Shown: one piece after another, positions 34,801-49,900 of the stretch
Numbering within the stretch: the first letter of the stretch is position 1
How the letters are laid out: every line of letters starts with the position of its first letter
Assembly: GCA_016617855.1 (NCBI GenBank)
Contig: JAECUM010006811.1
Span: 1 to 64,000, forward strand
Direction of reading: 5' to 3'
Length of the DNA: 64,000 nt
From: Megalonaias nervosa
Lineage: Eukaryota > Mollusca > Bivalvia > Unionida > Unionidae
The notes under the pieces: generated by a model
Told to the model about the DNA's origin: nothing
What the model saw: only the letters and a program-made list of their open reading frames with translations
Database searches by the model: none
Position numbers and translations under genes: made by a program

Positions 34801-35740
34801 CAAGGAATTCTTCTGTGTACACCCTTCTTATGTAGCCATTTTAGTTCATCTGGTGTGATTGTATTGAAGTCCTTCATCTTGTGTGATCATGTTGTAGTCC
34901 AGCTTGTTTTAAATAGTTTTAATGCACCAAACTTTAAATAGACATAAAAAAATTCATAGTCATAAGGATTTTAGTTCTTAGAAGCTAATTTTAAATAATA
35001 GATAAAGAGGACACATTTCCCTTGCAGTGAATAATATAGTAGTATGCATGGGATCCAGTATGCTACACTCTGTACTGATTTCTTATAAATGTGTTTTTTG
35101 GCTTTTAGAACTTCAAATTGCAATCTGATTGATTTTATGTTAAGTGATTCCAGAATCTTGTATGTATGTGTTAGGGTCATATTCAAAATTCTTATCATTC
35201 AGTATTTAAATATTTCTAATTTAAGTAGATGATTTTTTTGTTGTTGTCAAAAATGTGTATCAGCCACAAATAGATGAGGTAATTTCTTTTTTGGCAAGTG
35301 AACGTACACTCATCTGGATAAGAAACCAAGTTAAGAAAAAAATCAGCTATATGCATGCATATATACCATGAGGGATTTACAGATTTTATAAAAGTCAGCT
35401 TCTCCAGAGCAAGCTGACTGGAAAATTTAACATGCCCATGGAAACATGATGTGCCTCAAGCATAATATTCCAACTATGTCATATCTTAAGGAAATCACAT
35501 TATTTTTAACTTTTGTTTTCTTTTTATCTTTGTTGGCACCTTAGAAATATATTCTGATAATCAAAATGATAAAAATATGCATGTAAATAAATATGCAGAT
35601 GAAACAAAGTTAGAATGCAGATGAGCATAAACAGACATGTACATATATATAGACAAATAAATTCGTAGGTAGAAAAGGGTTTGGATATAGCTAGAGTTTT
35701 GAGAGAGAGAGAGAAAGAGTTATAAAATTAAACCATTCAC

Positions 35741-35773
<33 letters not shown>

Positions 35774-37307
35774 GAATTATAAAATGAAACAACTGATGCC
35801 AATTCATGTACCGTGTTCATTAAATTTTAACTATGTTTTAATATAGAACATTTTTCTTTGTCTACTTTTCCAAATTAAGTTCAAATGATGATGCATATTT
35901 AAGTATCCATCCAGTAACATAACAAGGTAAAATGAGTCAGTCACTGAAGTTTTCTGATTTGACTCTCTGCCTTTTTTCTGGGGTGTGTTGTTTCCACTCA
36001 TGACTGTTTCTACTTATTCATTAACAATCATCACCCAGTCATCTTGAAATCAGCAACATGCCTTACAATATTTGATCAGTGATGGACTTGTGAGAATGAT
36101 TTGAGAACATTTATTTTTATCCATTTACTTGCTTGCCAAGCAGTAAGTTTGTATTGGTCTCCATTTACTTGCTTGCCAAGCAGTAAGTTTGTATTGGTCT
36201 TCAGTACATAAAATCCTCCTTGTGGTTTATAATTAGAGATGAGTACTGTTTATTTCAAAACACACCTGTCGGAGAAATCTCATGAGCAATATTATATACA
36301 GTTAATAACTTCTTATCATCTGCAACTTGCATCAGAAAGTATCTTTTGACAAGCCAATTGTTTAGAATCAGTAAGCTGATAAACTGCCTAAGCTAACTTT
36401 AACATGGCCATGTGATTAAAGTGTAACTGACCAGTTAAAATATAAATATTTATTCCTTACTTGTAAAACTTGCTTTAAACAGTTTATATTCTCATTATTA
36501 CATCTGCATGAGAAAATGTGATACTGACATGGACATTTATTACAACAACAAAGAAAGACACTTTAGAGAGCATATAGGAAGAAAATAGACAGTTATGTAG
36601 AAGATTATGGTAATGTTGTGTATATTTAATTTGTATTTTTCATTTAGTTTTTTTTTAAAAAAAGAAATCATTATATGCTGCAGATGATTGTATGTTGGAC
36701 TTGTCCTTGTCCTTGTTCCTGACTAGAGACACTGATGTTTTTATTTTAGTAAACAGGAGTTAATATTTCTCTTAGAGTGTGGATTAAATATTCAGATCTT
36801 TATCAATAGTGGTAAACATATTTATTTGTGTCTCGATCTTGGATATTGGAATTCCCTCATAAAAATACATAGCCTAACTGATGTTTTCCACATTCCTAAT
36901 TATAATTTTAGTAACAGATTGTTTTTGTCCTACATCCTGGCTCTTCTTTTTTGTCTTAGTTTTTTTAAAAAGTATCTTGTTTATTTGAGAAATTACTCAT
37001 TCTTGCAGTAAAATCTTGATGCAGAGTCACTTGTATTGCTGTGTTCAGTTTTTGTTTGGATTTATTTATTTATTCAAATTAATTATTCACTGGAAATACA
37101 AAGTGTTCATCTATAATGTTCTTGGGCAGAAATATTAACTTGGAATTATAGTGAATTCAGACAAGGATATTTTAAGACCATAGAACTATTATAAGTATAA
37201 GATCACAGGGTTTAATACTTGCAGAAAATAAAGCATTATAAACTGTAGACAACCACTTGCAAACTTGCACTTGCCCAAGTAAAATTTGAACTTGTCCCAG
37301 AAATCAG

Positions 37308-37351
<44 letters not shown>

Positions 37352-40300
37352 CTTGGATTTTTAATGTAGGCTTAAAAAATTTTAAGTTACATTGCTACAG
37401 TGTCTGCAGTGTGGCAGTTTATGGTGATGTCTAGCACTGAGACATCATGCCACAGATATGTAGCATCATGTCTCACCCAGTCACATTATCCTGACACCAG
37501 GCTGACCAGTTCTAACAATAACCTCTTAATGCTGAGCGTCAAATGAGGCAGCTGCTAGTACCATGTTTAAAGTCTTTGGTATAACTCAACCAGGGTTCAA
37601 ACCCATGACCTCTTGCATCTGAGGTGGATGCTCTAACCACCTAGGTCGCTGGAGTGGTTAAGTGGATTTGTAAATCACTGACCACATTTTTCAATATCAT
37701 TGATTTGTATAGGGGAGGGGGCATTTTGTTGACTGGCATCAGACATGACCGCCCATTACCCATCTTGGACTTTGTTGACACTGACTGGCATCATAAAAGA
37801 CCATCCATTACTCATCTTGGACTTAGTTGACACTCGGTAAATCACTGTGTACCAACATTAATGGACTTACAGCCTAATTCATCATCTTTGTCAACTTGCT
37901 TTGAAGATACATGCTTACAAATGCCAACAGTGTCCAGGAATGACTAAGGCTTTCTCTGCATCTATCAAAGAAACCTTGTGGACAGCAGTCTATAAAAGCG
38001 TTATGAGAGCTGTCATTTGTAAAAGACATGAAACTTTAGATAACCTTAGATTTTTTCATGAACAAGGACATTGTGGTCTGATTCTGTCCCACCATTTCAT
38101 TCACTTGTATATGGTCCGAGTTCATAACCTCCTTGAACCAAGTTTGTTTTCCTGGTACACAAGTTTGTCTCCCTAAAGTACACAAGTTTGCATCCCTAAA
38201 GTATGCAAGTTTGTCTTCCTGAAGTACACAAGTTTGTCTCCCTAAAGTACACAAGTTTGTCTCCCTAAAGTACACAAGTGTTTTTCCCTGAAGTACACAA
38301 GTTTGTTTTCCAGAAGTACACAAGTTTGTCTCCCTAAAGTACACAAGTTCCTCTTCCTGAAATACACAAGTTTGTCTCCCTAAAGTACACAAGTTTGTCT
38401 TCCTGAAGTACACAAGTTTGTCTCCCTAAAGTACACAAGTTTGTCTTCCTGAAGTACACAAGTTTGTCTCCCTAAAGTACACAAGTTTGTCTTCCTGAAG
38501 TACACAAGTTTGTCTCCCTAAAGTACACAAGTTTGTCTTCCTGAAGTACACAAGTTTGTCTCCCTAAAGTACACAAGTTTGTCTTCCTGAAGTACACAAG
38601 TTTGTCTCCCTAAAGTACACAAGTTTGTGTCCATGAAGTATGTACCTTTAATATCACATCAGTAGTGTTTTCCATTCACACAGAATCAAATTTCAGCTTG
38701 AAAGTTTCTTTGTTTCTTGGGTTTTCTCAGTGCAGCCATGAATCTTGATGTTTGAGCCATCTGTTCTTGACAGTCTAGCAGAGAATTGGGCCGTCTGTTC
38801 TTGAGACATTTTAGCAGAATGATTGGTCCATTTGTTCTTGAGATGTTAGCAGATGATTGGGCCATCAGTTTTTGAGACCCTAGCATAATGATTGGGCCAT
38901 TTGTTCTTGAGACCCTAGCAGATGATTCTTCTGCGTAAGGTCTCCTCCCAGAAAATGGGATGACCTCTCTTGGCTTATGACTGGTATCCCACAGCATGAT
39001 AAACAAATGTCATTTCTTAGAGACATTTAAAACTGAGTAAATTTGCCAGTAACAGGAAAACAGAAAACAAATGGAATGCGGAATGAACTCAACTGAAATT
39101 TCAGAATGTAAACAAATTTAAAAATGAATGCAACCAAAGTGATAAATGCCTTTTTAGCAAAACAGAATTTAGGCTACTGATACATTTTTCGTGTTGAAAA
39201 CTCTTTCACATGATAATCAAGCATTAGATTCTGTATACTGATAGACAACATTTTGCTGCATATAACCTCTGTGAGATTGTTCTTGTCTAGGCAAACATAA
39301 CCACCATTGATGTGATGACATTATTCCATTGCTTGTATCTGTAGAATTACTTTTTGAACACAATGAGATAAGAAATATATTTGCTGGGAAATACTCTCAT
39401 ACATATAATTTTGCATTTTTACAGTTCTGGCCATTTTTGTATTTCTAGTTTAATGCTGCCATTTAAAATTTATGCATTTGATATGATCAAAGTGCACTTT
39501 AAAACATACAGCATGTGACTGTTGACTGTGGTTGTTGATGGTGAACCATTTGGAACCATTCATAATCACCAGTAGTGTTAGGCAAGGCTGTGTTTTGGCC
39601 CCAGCTTTCTTCGGATGATGTTCTCTGCATTGTTTAATGATTCCTTCCATGATTATGATATAGGGATTGACATCAGATACCAGACTGATGGCAAGCTTTT
39701 CAGTTTGAGAGACTTCAGACAAAGACTTGAGTTGGTTAATTGTTCATGATCTTCTTTTGCTGATGATTGTTCACAGAATGCAAGATCTGAGTGTGACATG
39801 CAACAGTATACGGACAGTTTATCTTTAGCTTGTGATGATTTCAGTCTCACAGAAGACGGAACTGATGCTCAAACCTGCACCAGGAAAGCCTTACATAGAG
39901 CCTACCATCACAGTAAATGGCCAAACCCTCATGGCATTGGACAAGTTCACCTTTCTTGGCACTATCGTGTGCAGTCCACAATAATGATAAAATCAACACC
40001 TGATTTGCTAAAGCAAGTACAACCTTCGGCAGATTAAGTGCAAATGTGTGGGAGCACAGAGGCACAAGTTTGCTTGCAAAACTACAGATCACAGATGAGA
40101 TGGGCAAGCCACTTCACCAGGAAGTCAGAAGGATAGCTACCAAAGATTGTCATCAGTGAGCTGACTGACCCAGATTCTTGGGAAGAGCTCACATAATCAC
40201 TCCACCTGGTGCATGCTCATCCATACTTGAGCTACAGACTCTGATCTGAAGACAATTGCAGAAGCATATGCAGCCTAAATCTTGGAACTGCAGCACATTC

Positions 40301-43300
40301 CCAACTGATCAAGCAACCCAACCCCAAACAGCATCTGTTGTCAAACATGCCATAGACAGTTTAGAGCAAGAATTGGACTGATCAGCCATTCACTTACTTA
40401 CAGAAACCAAACCAGATATTACTGTGGTGGTCATCAGTAAGCTCGAAGGACAGACAACAAAGCTCACTTTCAAGATTCAAAGCAGTAGTTCTTTCCCTTT
40501 AATACTCTCATAAACAATAAACCGTTCCTAGGTAAATGCATTTCCATTTCATTTCTAACAAATGAAAATGTAAGCAAATGAAAAATGGAAATAGTAAGTG
40601 CAAAAATAAGAATGTATTTTCAAAAAACCATAAATGAGAAATGATAGAGATGGTAGCTGAAATGCAGACATGACTGTAATGCAGACATGACTGAAATGTA
40701 AACATGACTGACATGCAAACATGACCATAATGTAAACATGACTGGAGTACAAAAATGACTGTAGTACAGGCATGACTGTAATGCAGACATGACTGTAATG
40801 TAAACATCAGTGGAATGCAAACATGACTGGAGTGCAAACATGACTGTAATGTAAATATGACTGTAAAGTAAATATGACTGTAATGTAAACATGACTGAAA
40901 TGCAAACATGGCTAATGTAAACATGACTGGAGTGCAAACATGACTAATGTAAACATGACTGGAGTGTAAACATGAGTGGAATGCAGACATGACTGTAATG
41001 TAAACATGGCTAATGTAAACATAACTGGAATGCAGACATGACTGTAATGTAAACATGACTGGAATGCAAACATAACTTGAATGCAGACATGACTGGAGTG
41101 CAAACATGACTGTAATGTAAACATGACTGGAATGCCAACATGACTGTAATGTAAACATGACTGAAATGCAGACGTGACTGTAATTTAAACATGACTGGAG
41201 TGCCAACATGACTTAAATGCAGATGTGACTGTAATGTAAACATGACTGGAATGCAGATGTGACTGTAATGTAAACATGACTGGAATGCAGACGTGACTGT
41301 AATGTAAACATGACTGGAATGCAGACGTGACTGTAATGTAAACATGACTGGAGTGCCAACATGACGGGAATGCAGATGTGACTGTAATGTAAACATGACT
41401 TGAATGCAGACATGACTGTAATGTAAACATGACTGGAATGCCAACATGACTTGAATGCAGACATGACTGTAATGTAAACATGACTGGAATGCCAACATGA
41501 CTTGAATGCAGACACGACTGTAATGCAAACACGACTGGAATGCCAACATGACTGGAATGCAGACGTGACTGTAATGTAAACACGACTGGAATGCCAACAT
41601 GACTTGAATGCAGACATGACTGTAATGTAAACATGACTGGAAAGCCAACATGACTGGAATGCAGACATGACTGTAATGTAAACACGACTGGAATGCCAAC
41701 ATGACTGGAATGCAGACGTGACTGTAATGTAAACATGACTGGAATGCCAACATGACTGGAATGCAGTCATGACTGTAATGTAAACCTGATTGGAATGCAG
41801 ATGTGACCGTAATGTAAACATGATTGTAATGTAAACATTACTGTAATGCAGACATGACTGTAATGCAAACATGACTGGAATGCAGACGTGACTGTAATAT
41901 AAACATGACTGGAATGCCAACATGACTGGAATGCAGACATGACTGTAATGTAAACATGACTGGAATGAAGACGTGACTGTAATGTAAACATGACTGTAAT
42001 GTAAACGTGACTGGAATGCCAACATAAGTGGAGTGTAAACATGACTGGAATGCCAACATGACTGGAATGCAGATGTGACTGTAATGTAAACATGACTGTA
42101 ATGTAAACATGATTGGAATGCCAACATGACTGGAATGCAGACGTGACTGTAATGTAAACATGACTGGAATGCAGACATGAATATGACTGGAATGCAGACA
42201 TGACTGTAATGTAAATATGACTGAAATGCAGTCATGACTGGAATTCAAACCAAATGTTCCAATTTATTTCAGATGTAAATGAGGTATAAATGAATTGCTA
42301 ATGTTTTGGAAGAAGAAACCAATTTTAAGCATAAAATAGGTTTCTACATTAATACTTACCTGATCATAATATTGGCACACCCTCCTAAGTTCCCTTTTAA
42401 ATTACATCCCTGGAAGAGAATGCACATACCTCTCAGTAGTAATTGACATTATTTGGAAACCATGCACATCCCTTCCATTAGTAAATGACAATTATCAGGA
42501 ATTGGAATCATTCCTTCTATCTTAAGCAAGATTTATGTTTCTGCTAGCAGATAACATTTTAGCACTTTTTGGTCCCAAAGCAAGTGAAAGAATTTATGTC
42601 TTTTCTTACCTTTGGCAAGGCTGGATATGCAAGGTACTGGTTTTACTAATAATTTAATATGATTGCGTCAGTATTATTAAAGAAAAATTTCACCACAAAA
42701 ATTGGTTTCAGCACATTTGAGAGGTTAAACTGTTTTTGACTATTAAATTTTCTGTGTACCATTGAAGTTACTTAGTATCAGATTTTGAACATTATTCATG
42801 CATGTAATGTCAAATGCTTCAGTATCTAATGTTACAAATGAAGTTTATTTTCCAGATGACTATCATAGAAATATTTCTATTTAACATGTCTCCATTATTA
42901 TGTACAACAATCACATCACTGGATTCATGAAAAGTTATTATTTTGACTAAGTCCTTCCATCTGTTTAGTCCAGGGATTCACAAAGTGTACCAGATAGAAG
43001 AGATTCAATAACAGCATTTTTCACAGTAAGTTATGACAAATATTGGTGTCTCTTACTAAGTTTGTTTATAAAGTAAGATGTGAACATTTACATAGTCTCA
43101 CAACTAACAAATCTTTTATACACTGTGCTTCACTCTTAAACATATCTTATTAAGACTTTGAACAGCTTTCAGGTATGGAGATAACTTTATTTTTATGCCC
43201 AAAATGTTCACTTCCTCTCTTGCAACTATTACTTCTAGTCAGTATATTAAATCAATGTACTTTGTTTCATAAGGCCAAGTGAGTTTATGGTAGGGCCCTG

Positions 43301-46300
43301 CATGCAATGTGCATCATCAGTCCTTTGTCATTACTAACCGGTCCATCAGCTGTTGGCCACTCAGGAGGCTAGATTTCTCATTTAATTTTTATCAAACATG
43401 GAATTTTTATCATCAAGTTCTTGGGTAACTACAACAATGAGCAAGATCCACACATATATTGCATCTGATTGAGATAGTTACCACTTTGGAAGCCATCTCT
43501 GATCAGATTTTGATCAGACTTGGAATATATGCTTGTATCATCAACGTCTTGGTCAGTTTGATAAAGAACAAGAATGTTCTTATTTTTGAGGTCATCTTGC
43601 ATGTGATTGACTGAGCTTGTTATTGCTTTGCATCTGATTGGCTGAGCTTGTTACCACTCAACATGCTATATTATTGATCCAGTTTTGATCAGATTTGGTA
43701 AATAGGCTTCAGCCATCAAGCGATGGATGAACATGAATATAAGCAAGACCCAAGGATATAAGAGATGGTTTTGCATCTGATTGGCTGAGCTTATTATGAC
43801 TCAGTATCTGATTGGCTGAGCTTGTTATTGCTTTGTATCTGATTGGCTGAGCTTGTTATTGCTTTGTATCTGATTGGCTGAGCTTGTTATTGCTTTGTAT
43901 CTGATTGGCTGAGCTTGTTATTGCTTTGTATCTGATTGGCTGAGCTTGTTATTACTTTGTATCTGATTGGCTGAGCTTGTTATTGCTTTGTATCTGATTG
44001 GCTGAGCGTGTTATGGCTCTTTATCTGATTGGCTGAGCTTGTTATGGCACTTCATCTGATTGGCTGAGCTTGTTATTGCTCTGGAGGCCATACATTTTTT
44101 AAAATCAGATTTTGATCAAACTTCAAACATAGGCTTATATGATCAGGGTCTTGCACAAGTTTGTTATTGCATGTGATCCACATTTACTTATGAGGTTATC
44201 TTTTATACAATTGTTAGCGGTCTAGAGACTATTTCTTATCCAGTTTTGATCAAATTTGTTATATAGGCTTAAATTTATTAAGATCATCGATCTTGGATGA
44301 ACATATTAAATGAAATATTTCTGCTTCAGTTTGGTTGATCTTGTTAACACTTTAGTGACTCTTTTTCTGATTATAGTTTTTTCTACTGGGTAAATATGCT
44401 TATGTCTTCAAGATATGTAATGGGCTTTACTATGATCAAGATCATTACATATTAATAAGGTGATCTTGCATTTAACTGGTTGAGTTTCATATCACATGAG
44501 AGGTTGTATCTCTGGCTCGATTATTTTAAAACTTGGGATATATTAATGAGGTGATCTTGCATTTAATTGGTTGAGTTTCTTATCACATGAGAGGTTGTGT
44601 CTATGGCTCGATTATTTTAATACTTAGTACATAGAATAATATTATCAAGATTTTGAATTTTTATTAGAAATAAGACTAATACATATTTGTGAGGTGTTCT
44701 TGTATCTGGTTGGCTGAGAATATTTATCACTCTTAAGACGGTGTGTTTTATAGGATTTTGATCTAACTTGGTAAATAGACTGCTGTCATCAAGATGTTGG
44801 TTGTGTATGACTATAAGTAAAATTCACACATATTAATAATATGCCATGACATCTGATTGCCTGAACAATCTAGTGTCTTTATTTCTAACCAAAACAAATT
44901 GATCAAATTTGTTAATATTCATATAGTTATCATAATGTCAGATGAGTTGGATTAGGAGCAAAATCTGGTCATATTAATGAGATAATCTTGTATTTGGTTG
45001 GGTATTGGGTATGGATGGTATCAGTTTGAAGACTGAATTCCAAAAGGTCTTGCTTCATCATAAGCTGATATTACTTTCATCACAGGCTCTATATACAATA
45101 ACTTAGATATTAATAGTTAAGATATTTTGCATTGGATACATTGAGCTTGTTATCCTCTCAAGAATTTGAAACTTTTCCGATAAAGTTTCTATAAAGCTTT
45201 GTAAATGGGTTTATATCATCAGAACTGCATAGGGTTGCTTAATGAAATTGTCTACTGTTAAACCATGTTAGCCATGTGAGCAATATTAGGCACACTTTGG
45301 CGTCTTGTTAACTCTCAGAAGTTCTTAAACTTTCTAGTACATGCATTTGTCTATCATTTAATACTGTACAAAACTGCAAATTGAGGCACATTAGTTCATA
45401 CAAAAACTGCAAATTTGGGCACATTAATACTGTACAAAAACTGCAGATTAGGGCATTCTGCAAATTAATGAAATCTCCTTTATTCCCACCAATAGTTAAT
45501 ATTCCTCTAATACAGGATCTAATTTGAACTGGCAGTGCATTATGTTATCACTGTGCAGTAAAGTATAAGCTTTAATCTGTTTTTGCTGTTCATCAGTTTT
45601 TAGGCTTGATTTATTCACATTCACGTTCACACTCACCCTCCTTGACTTGTCTGCAGCATTTGACACAATAGACCATGATATATTACTTCACCGTCTCCAG
45701 CATATATTTGTCATTCACAATACAGCCTTTCTATGGTTTAAGTTAAACATGGTCAACAGGACACAAATTGTGTCCGCAAATGAAAAACACTCCAGCCCAG
45801 TTGATCTATGTTGTGGTGTTCCACAGGGGTCTGTTCTTGGACCTGTTCTCTTCATTCTATACACTCAACCACTCTCAAGTGTCATAGATCATCATCCAGT
45901 GTCTCACCAATTGTACGCTGATGACACCCAAATATACAAATCTAGACACCCAACTGAAGTTGAAGCTACCATCCAAGGTGTAGAGAGGTGCATTTCCGAT
46001 GTGAAATCATGGATGACATGTAACAAGCTGCAGATGAATGATGATAAACTGAAGCCATTCTGATTACAACACAAAAACTTTCTCTTTCACATCCTTTACC
46101 TCAAACAATAAATATCAGCAACACCAACATCAAATTCACAGTCGTTATGAAACCTAGGTGTTACTCTTGACAGTACTCTCTCATTGCACCAACATGTCAT
46201 GAACATATGCAAGGCTGCATATCTTGAGCTGAGATGCATCAGCTCTATTCGCAAGTATCTTTCAGTTGATGCCACTAAAACACTTGTGTGTTCCTTAGTA

Positions 46301-46940
46301 CTTTCAAGACTGGTCTATTGTAACTCAGTTCTGTCTGGTTCATCTCAATATCTACTCCAGAAACTTCAAAAAGTTCAAAACACAGCTGCTCAGATCATTC
46401 TTAGAGTACCACGATCAGAGCATGCCTCCCCCCTGCTCTGTACCCTACACTGGCTATCCATTTGATCCAGAATTAAACACAAAATTTGTTCTCTGTGGTA
46501 CGTTTCACTGATGGGCTCCAGTCCAACATACCTATCTGACCTCACCCATGTGTACACATCAGCAAGATACTTATGCTCCTTTTCTGACACTCGTATTCTC
46601 ATTATTCCCACTATGAAAATGAAGTCATATGGACAACGTTCATTTGCATACCAGGACCCAGCAATGTGGAACGAATTGCCCACTGAACTTAGACACAAAG
46701 ACACAGTGATCCCATTCAAGAGCACTCTTAAAACTCACCTTTTTCAATTGCAAGAACAGACTTAAAGACCTAATAATGTTTCCTTACCTTAAATATTTTC
46801 AGCATGTTTTCTGTTTTCTAATTTCATGGTGTTTGTTTTTATTTTTGTAATCATATCATTATATATATTGTTTTATTTTTCAGTGTTGTCAAATGTTGTA
46901 AAGTGCTTAGAGCTTTCTAAAGATTAGGCGCTATGCAAAG

Positions 46941-46976
<36 letters not shown>

Positions 46977-49900
46977 GAAATGTAGTTGTTGAACCATGAC
47001 TTTCATTTTGCTTTTATTGTTTCTATATGCTACACTCCACTTTATTTTTTCTGTAGCTTTCTACATGCTGTATGCTTACTTTTTGGAGAATCATTAGATT
47101 TGGCTACCAATTTCGGAATTCTCCATTAGCTTTGGCTACCATTTTCAAAGTTCTCCATTAGCTTTGGCTACCGCTTTCAAAGTTCTCCATTAGCTTTGGC
47201 TACCATTTTCAAAGTTCTCCATTAGCTTTGGCTACCATTTTCAAAATTCTCCATTAGCTTTATCTACCATTTACAACGTTCTCCATTAGCTTTGGATACC
47301 ATTTTCAAAGTCATCTGTTAGCTTTGGCCACCATTTTCAAAGTTCTCCATTAACTTTGCCTACCATTTTCCAAGTTCTCCATTAGCTTTGGTTGCCATTT
47401 ACAAAGTCCTTCAGAGAGCTATATATGTACTTCCACAATCTGGAGTATGTCTTTGAATCCAACTTCTCTGACACAATTTATTATGCTACGGTTAGGAAGT
47501 TTGTAAACCAAGAAGACTGTTCTTATTTAAAGTAGAGGAAGTCAACATCAGGCTGATTGGTAGAGTATGTAACTGATATTTTGGTGTGAAAAGCAGATTT
47601 TTCTGAAGTCAGCATCTCTCACTCTCTTCTGTCATTTCTTTCTTTTACATAGGGATGTACTTTTACAGCATACAATTACTTCCCTACAGCTTCCATACTC
47701 ATATATATATATACACATATATGGGCTTGAAGTGAAATTGACACTCTAACATATATTTTTGAGATAGCTCTGTAATAATTATCACACATATGAACTGATG
47801 CTGTCCTTTTATGTCTACTTTTTGTTCATTGTCTCTCCTGTTTTGTCTCTATGTGTGTGTGAGAGATAATTTGAATTACCTGCACAAAGTATTTTATGTT
47901 GATATTTTTGTCTTTACTTGAGGCTTTCATGAAAAAATTCCAAGAAGTTATAATATTGTTCTAAAAGCAGGTCATTGACATGTATATGCCTACCAAATTT
48001 CATTTGTATACATTGGTGGTTTCTGAATGTCAGAAAGAAGAAAAATGATTTCTGCACAGTAACTTGAGTTTTCCATCATCTGCAGTTACCAAAGTTTGTG
48101 GATGGGTTTCACTTAGGATAAGGAAGAACCCTATTGATTTTGGGGTCATACAGTCATTGGTCAAGGTCACTGTGACTGAAGAACAAACTTATTTTTGCAT
48201 ACTAAATTGTTGTACATCAGAAATCTGGTCTTAACATTGTGGTTGACTTTGAGTGAAAATACTAAAGGTCAAGGACACTAACTGAAAGAAGAAAAATGGT
48301 TCTGGGCATAATGACTAGGTCCACACAGGAAACCTTGATCAAAGTTTTCAGAGTGCTTGCACTATAAAGTATGAATGAGGTTTGTTCATTTTAGAGTAAA
48401 CAGTCATAGGTCAGAGTTATTGTTTAGAGTCAGTCATAGGTTCCATTTCAGATTGTTAGTAATTGTGATACCTAAATATTTTATTTGCTGGAGATTTCCT
48501 AAAGAAGTTTCTTCCAAGGAATATGATATACTAATTTTATTAGATATTTTTTCATGTCATTTGCATCACATTGCATTTTTATTGTTGAAATCACATATCC
48601 CATTTCACGGCCATTAAAAATCAGACTAGTTGTCAACAAAACAAAATCAGCTTTACATGCATTTTTATGTTTCACTGGTCATAGACCAAAAGATCAAAGA
48701 TCTGATAGACTGGTCTGTTGTCCATCATCTGTTGTCATTTGTCCATCATCAATCTGTACATCCATTGTCTGTTCAAACATTAGCACAAGCTTGTTATTGA
48801 CACTCATCTTAAACTATTTGGTGGATTGCCATGAAACTTTGCACACACTCTCATCGCAAGGTCTAGTTCATCCTAAATGAAAATGATGCCACTTGACATC
48901 CATTATAGATGCTACAGCAGCCATCTTGAAAATCTTGTTGTTGCTACTCCTGATGAACAGATGGTCATGTCAACATGGTTGTTCACCAGAAGACTTATGA
49001 TGTCTGATTGGTTCTAAATTAAAATACAGGTAATCATTGGTTAAATGCAAAGTGATAGTTACTTGAATTTTCGGGGCCCCGAGTGGCCGAGTGGTCCAAA
49101 GTGCTCACCAGTACGGATCACTGCCATCTCACCACTGTCTGCATGGGTTCAAGTCTCAGGCTCGGCCAATGTGGGGATGTGAGAAAGCTTGCCAGTAACT
49201 TCTTGTGGGTTGGTGGTTCTTTCTGGGGTTTTCCTGGGTTCTTCCTCCACCATTTATAGTAGCCGCCATGTATAGCCTATCTTGTGCTAAAAAATGGCAT
49301 TGAACCCTATGACAACAACAACAACAACTTGAATTTTCACTAGAAGAAAATTATCTTGATTTGACAACCATTAGGGGCACCATGGTACGATCTTGAAAAT
49401 CTTTGTATTACTACTCACCCAGAATGGATGGTCATATCATCATGGAGTTTTCATGGAAAAATTTTTTGATACTAATCTGACATCAAGTATGACTGCCATG
49501 GCAGCAATCTTGAAAATCGTGTTATTGCTGAAGAATATGAGATATGGTGGTTCAATTTGGCATTATATTAGATTAATGTTTCATGCATTCTACTGACAGG
49601 GTCAGGTAGTTTAGTGTGTGAACAAAACTTAAAGAAAAAAAACTGTCATGCTAATGGTATGAATCGATCATGCATCCTTCTACTTGTGATTCCAACACAT
49701 TAACTATAGAGTTACTGAATGGATGTACTTGTTTGACTGACAGTATTTGAACTGCACTTGTCATGACTGATAGTATTTGTACTGTACTTGTCGTGACTGT
49801 GATGTATAGTTATTTTGATAGCATTTGTACTGTACTTGTCATGACTAATAGCATTTGTACTGTACTTCAGTCCTGACTGTGATATATAATTATGTTGACA

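Noticed and set aside
40508..42248. Minus-strand open frames up to 340 codons
   Set aside because: They lie wholly inside a 17-bp tandem repeat, and equally long frames exist in several phases. There is no start context, domain or codon bias.
49073..49170. tRNA-Leu/Ser gene
   Set aside because: Part of SINE family 2, with poor stem pairing and three copies with the same body.
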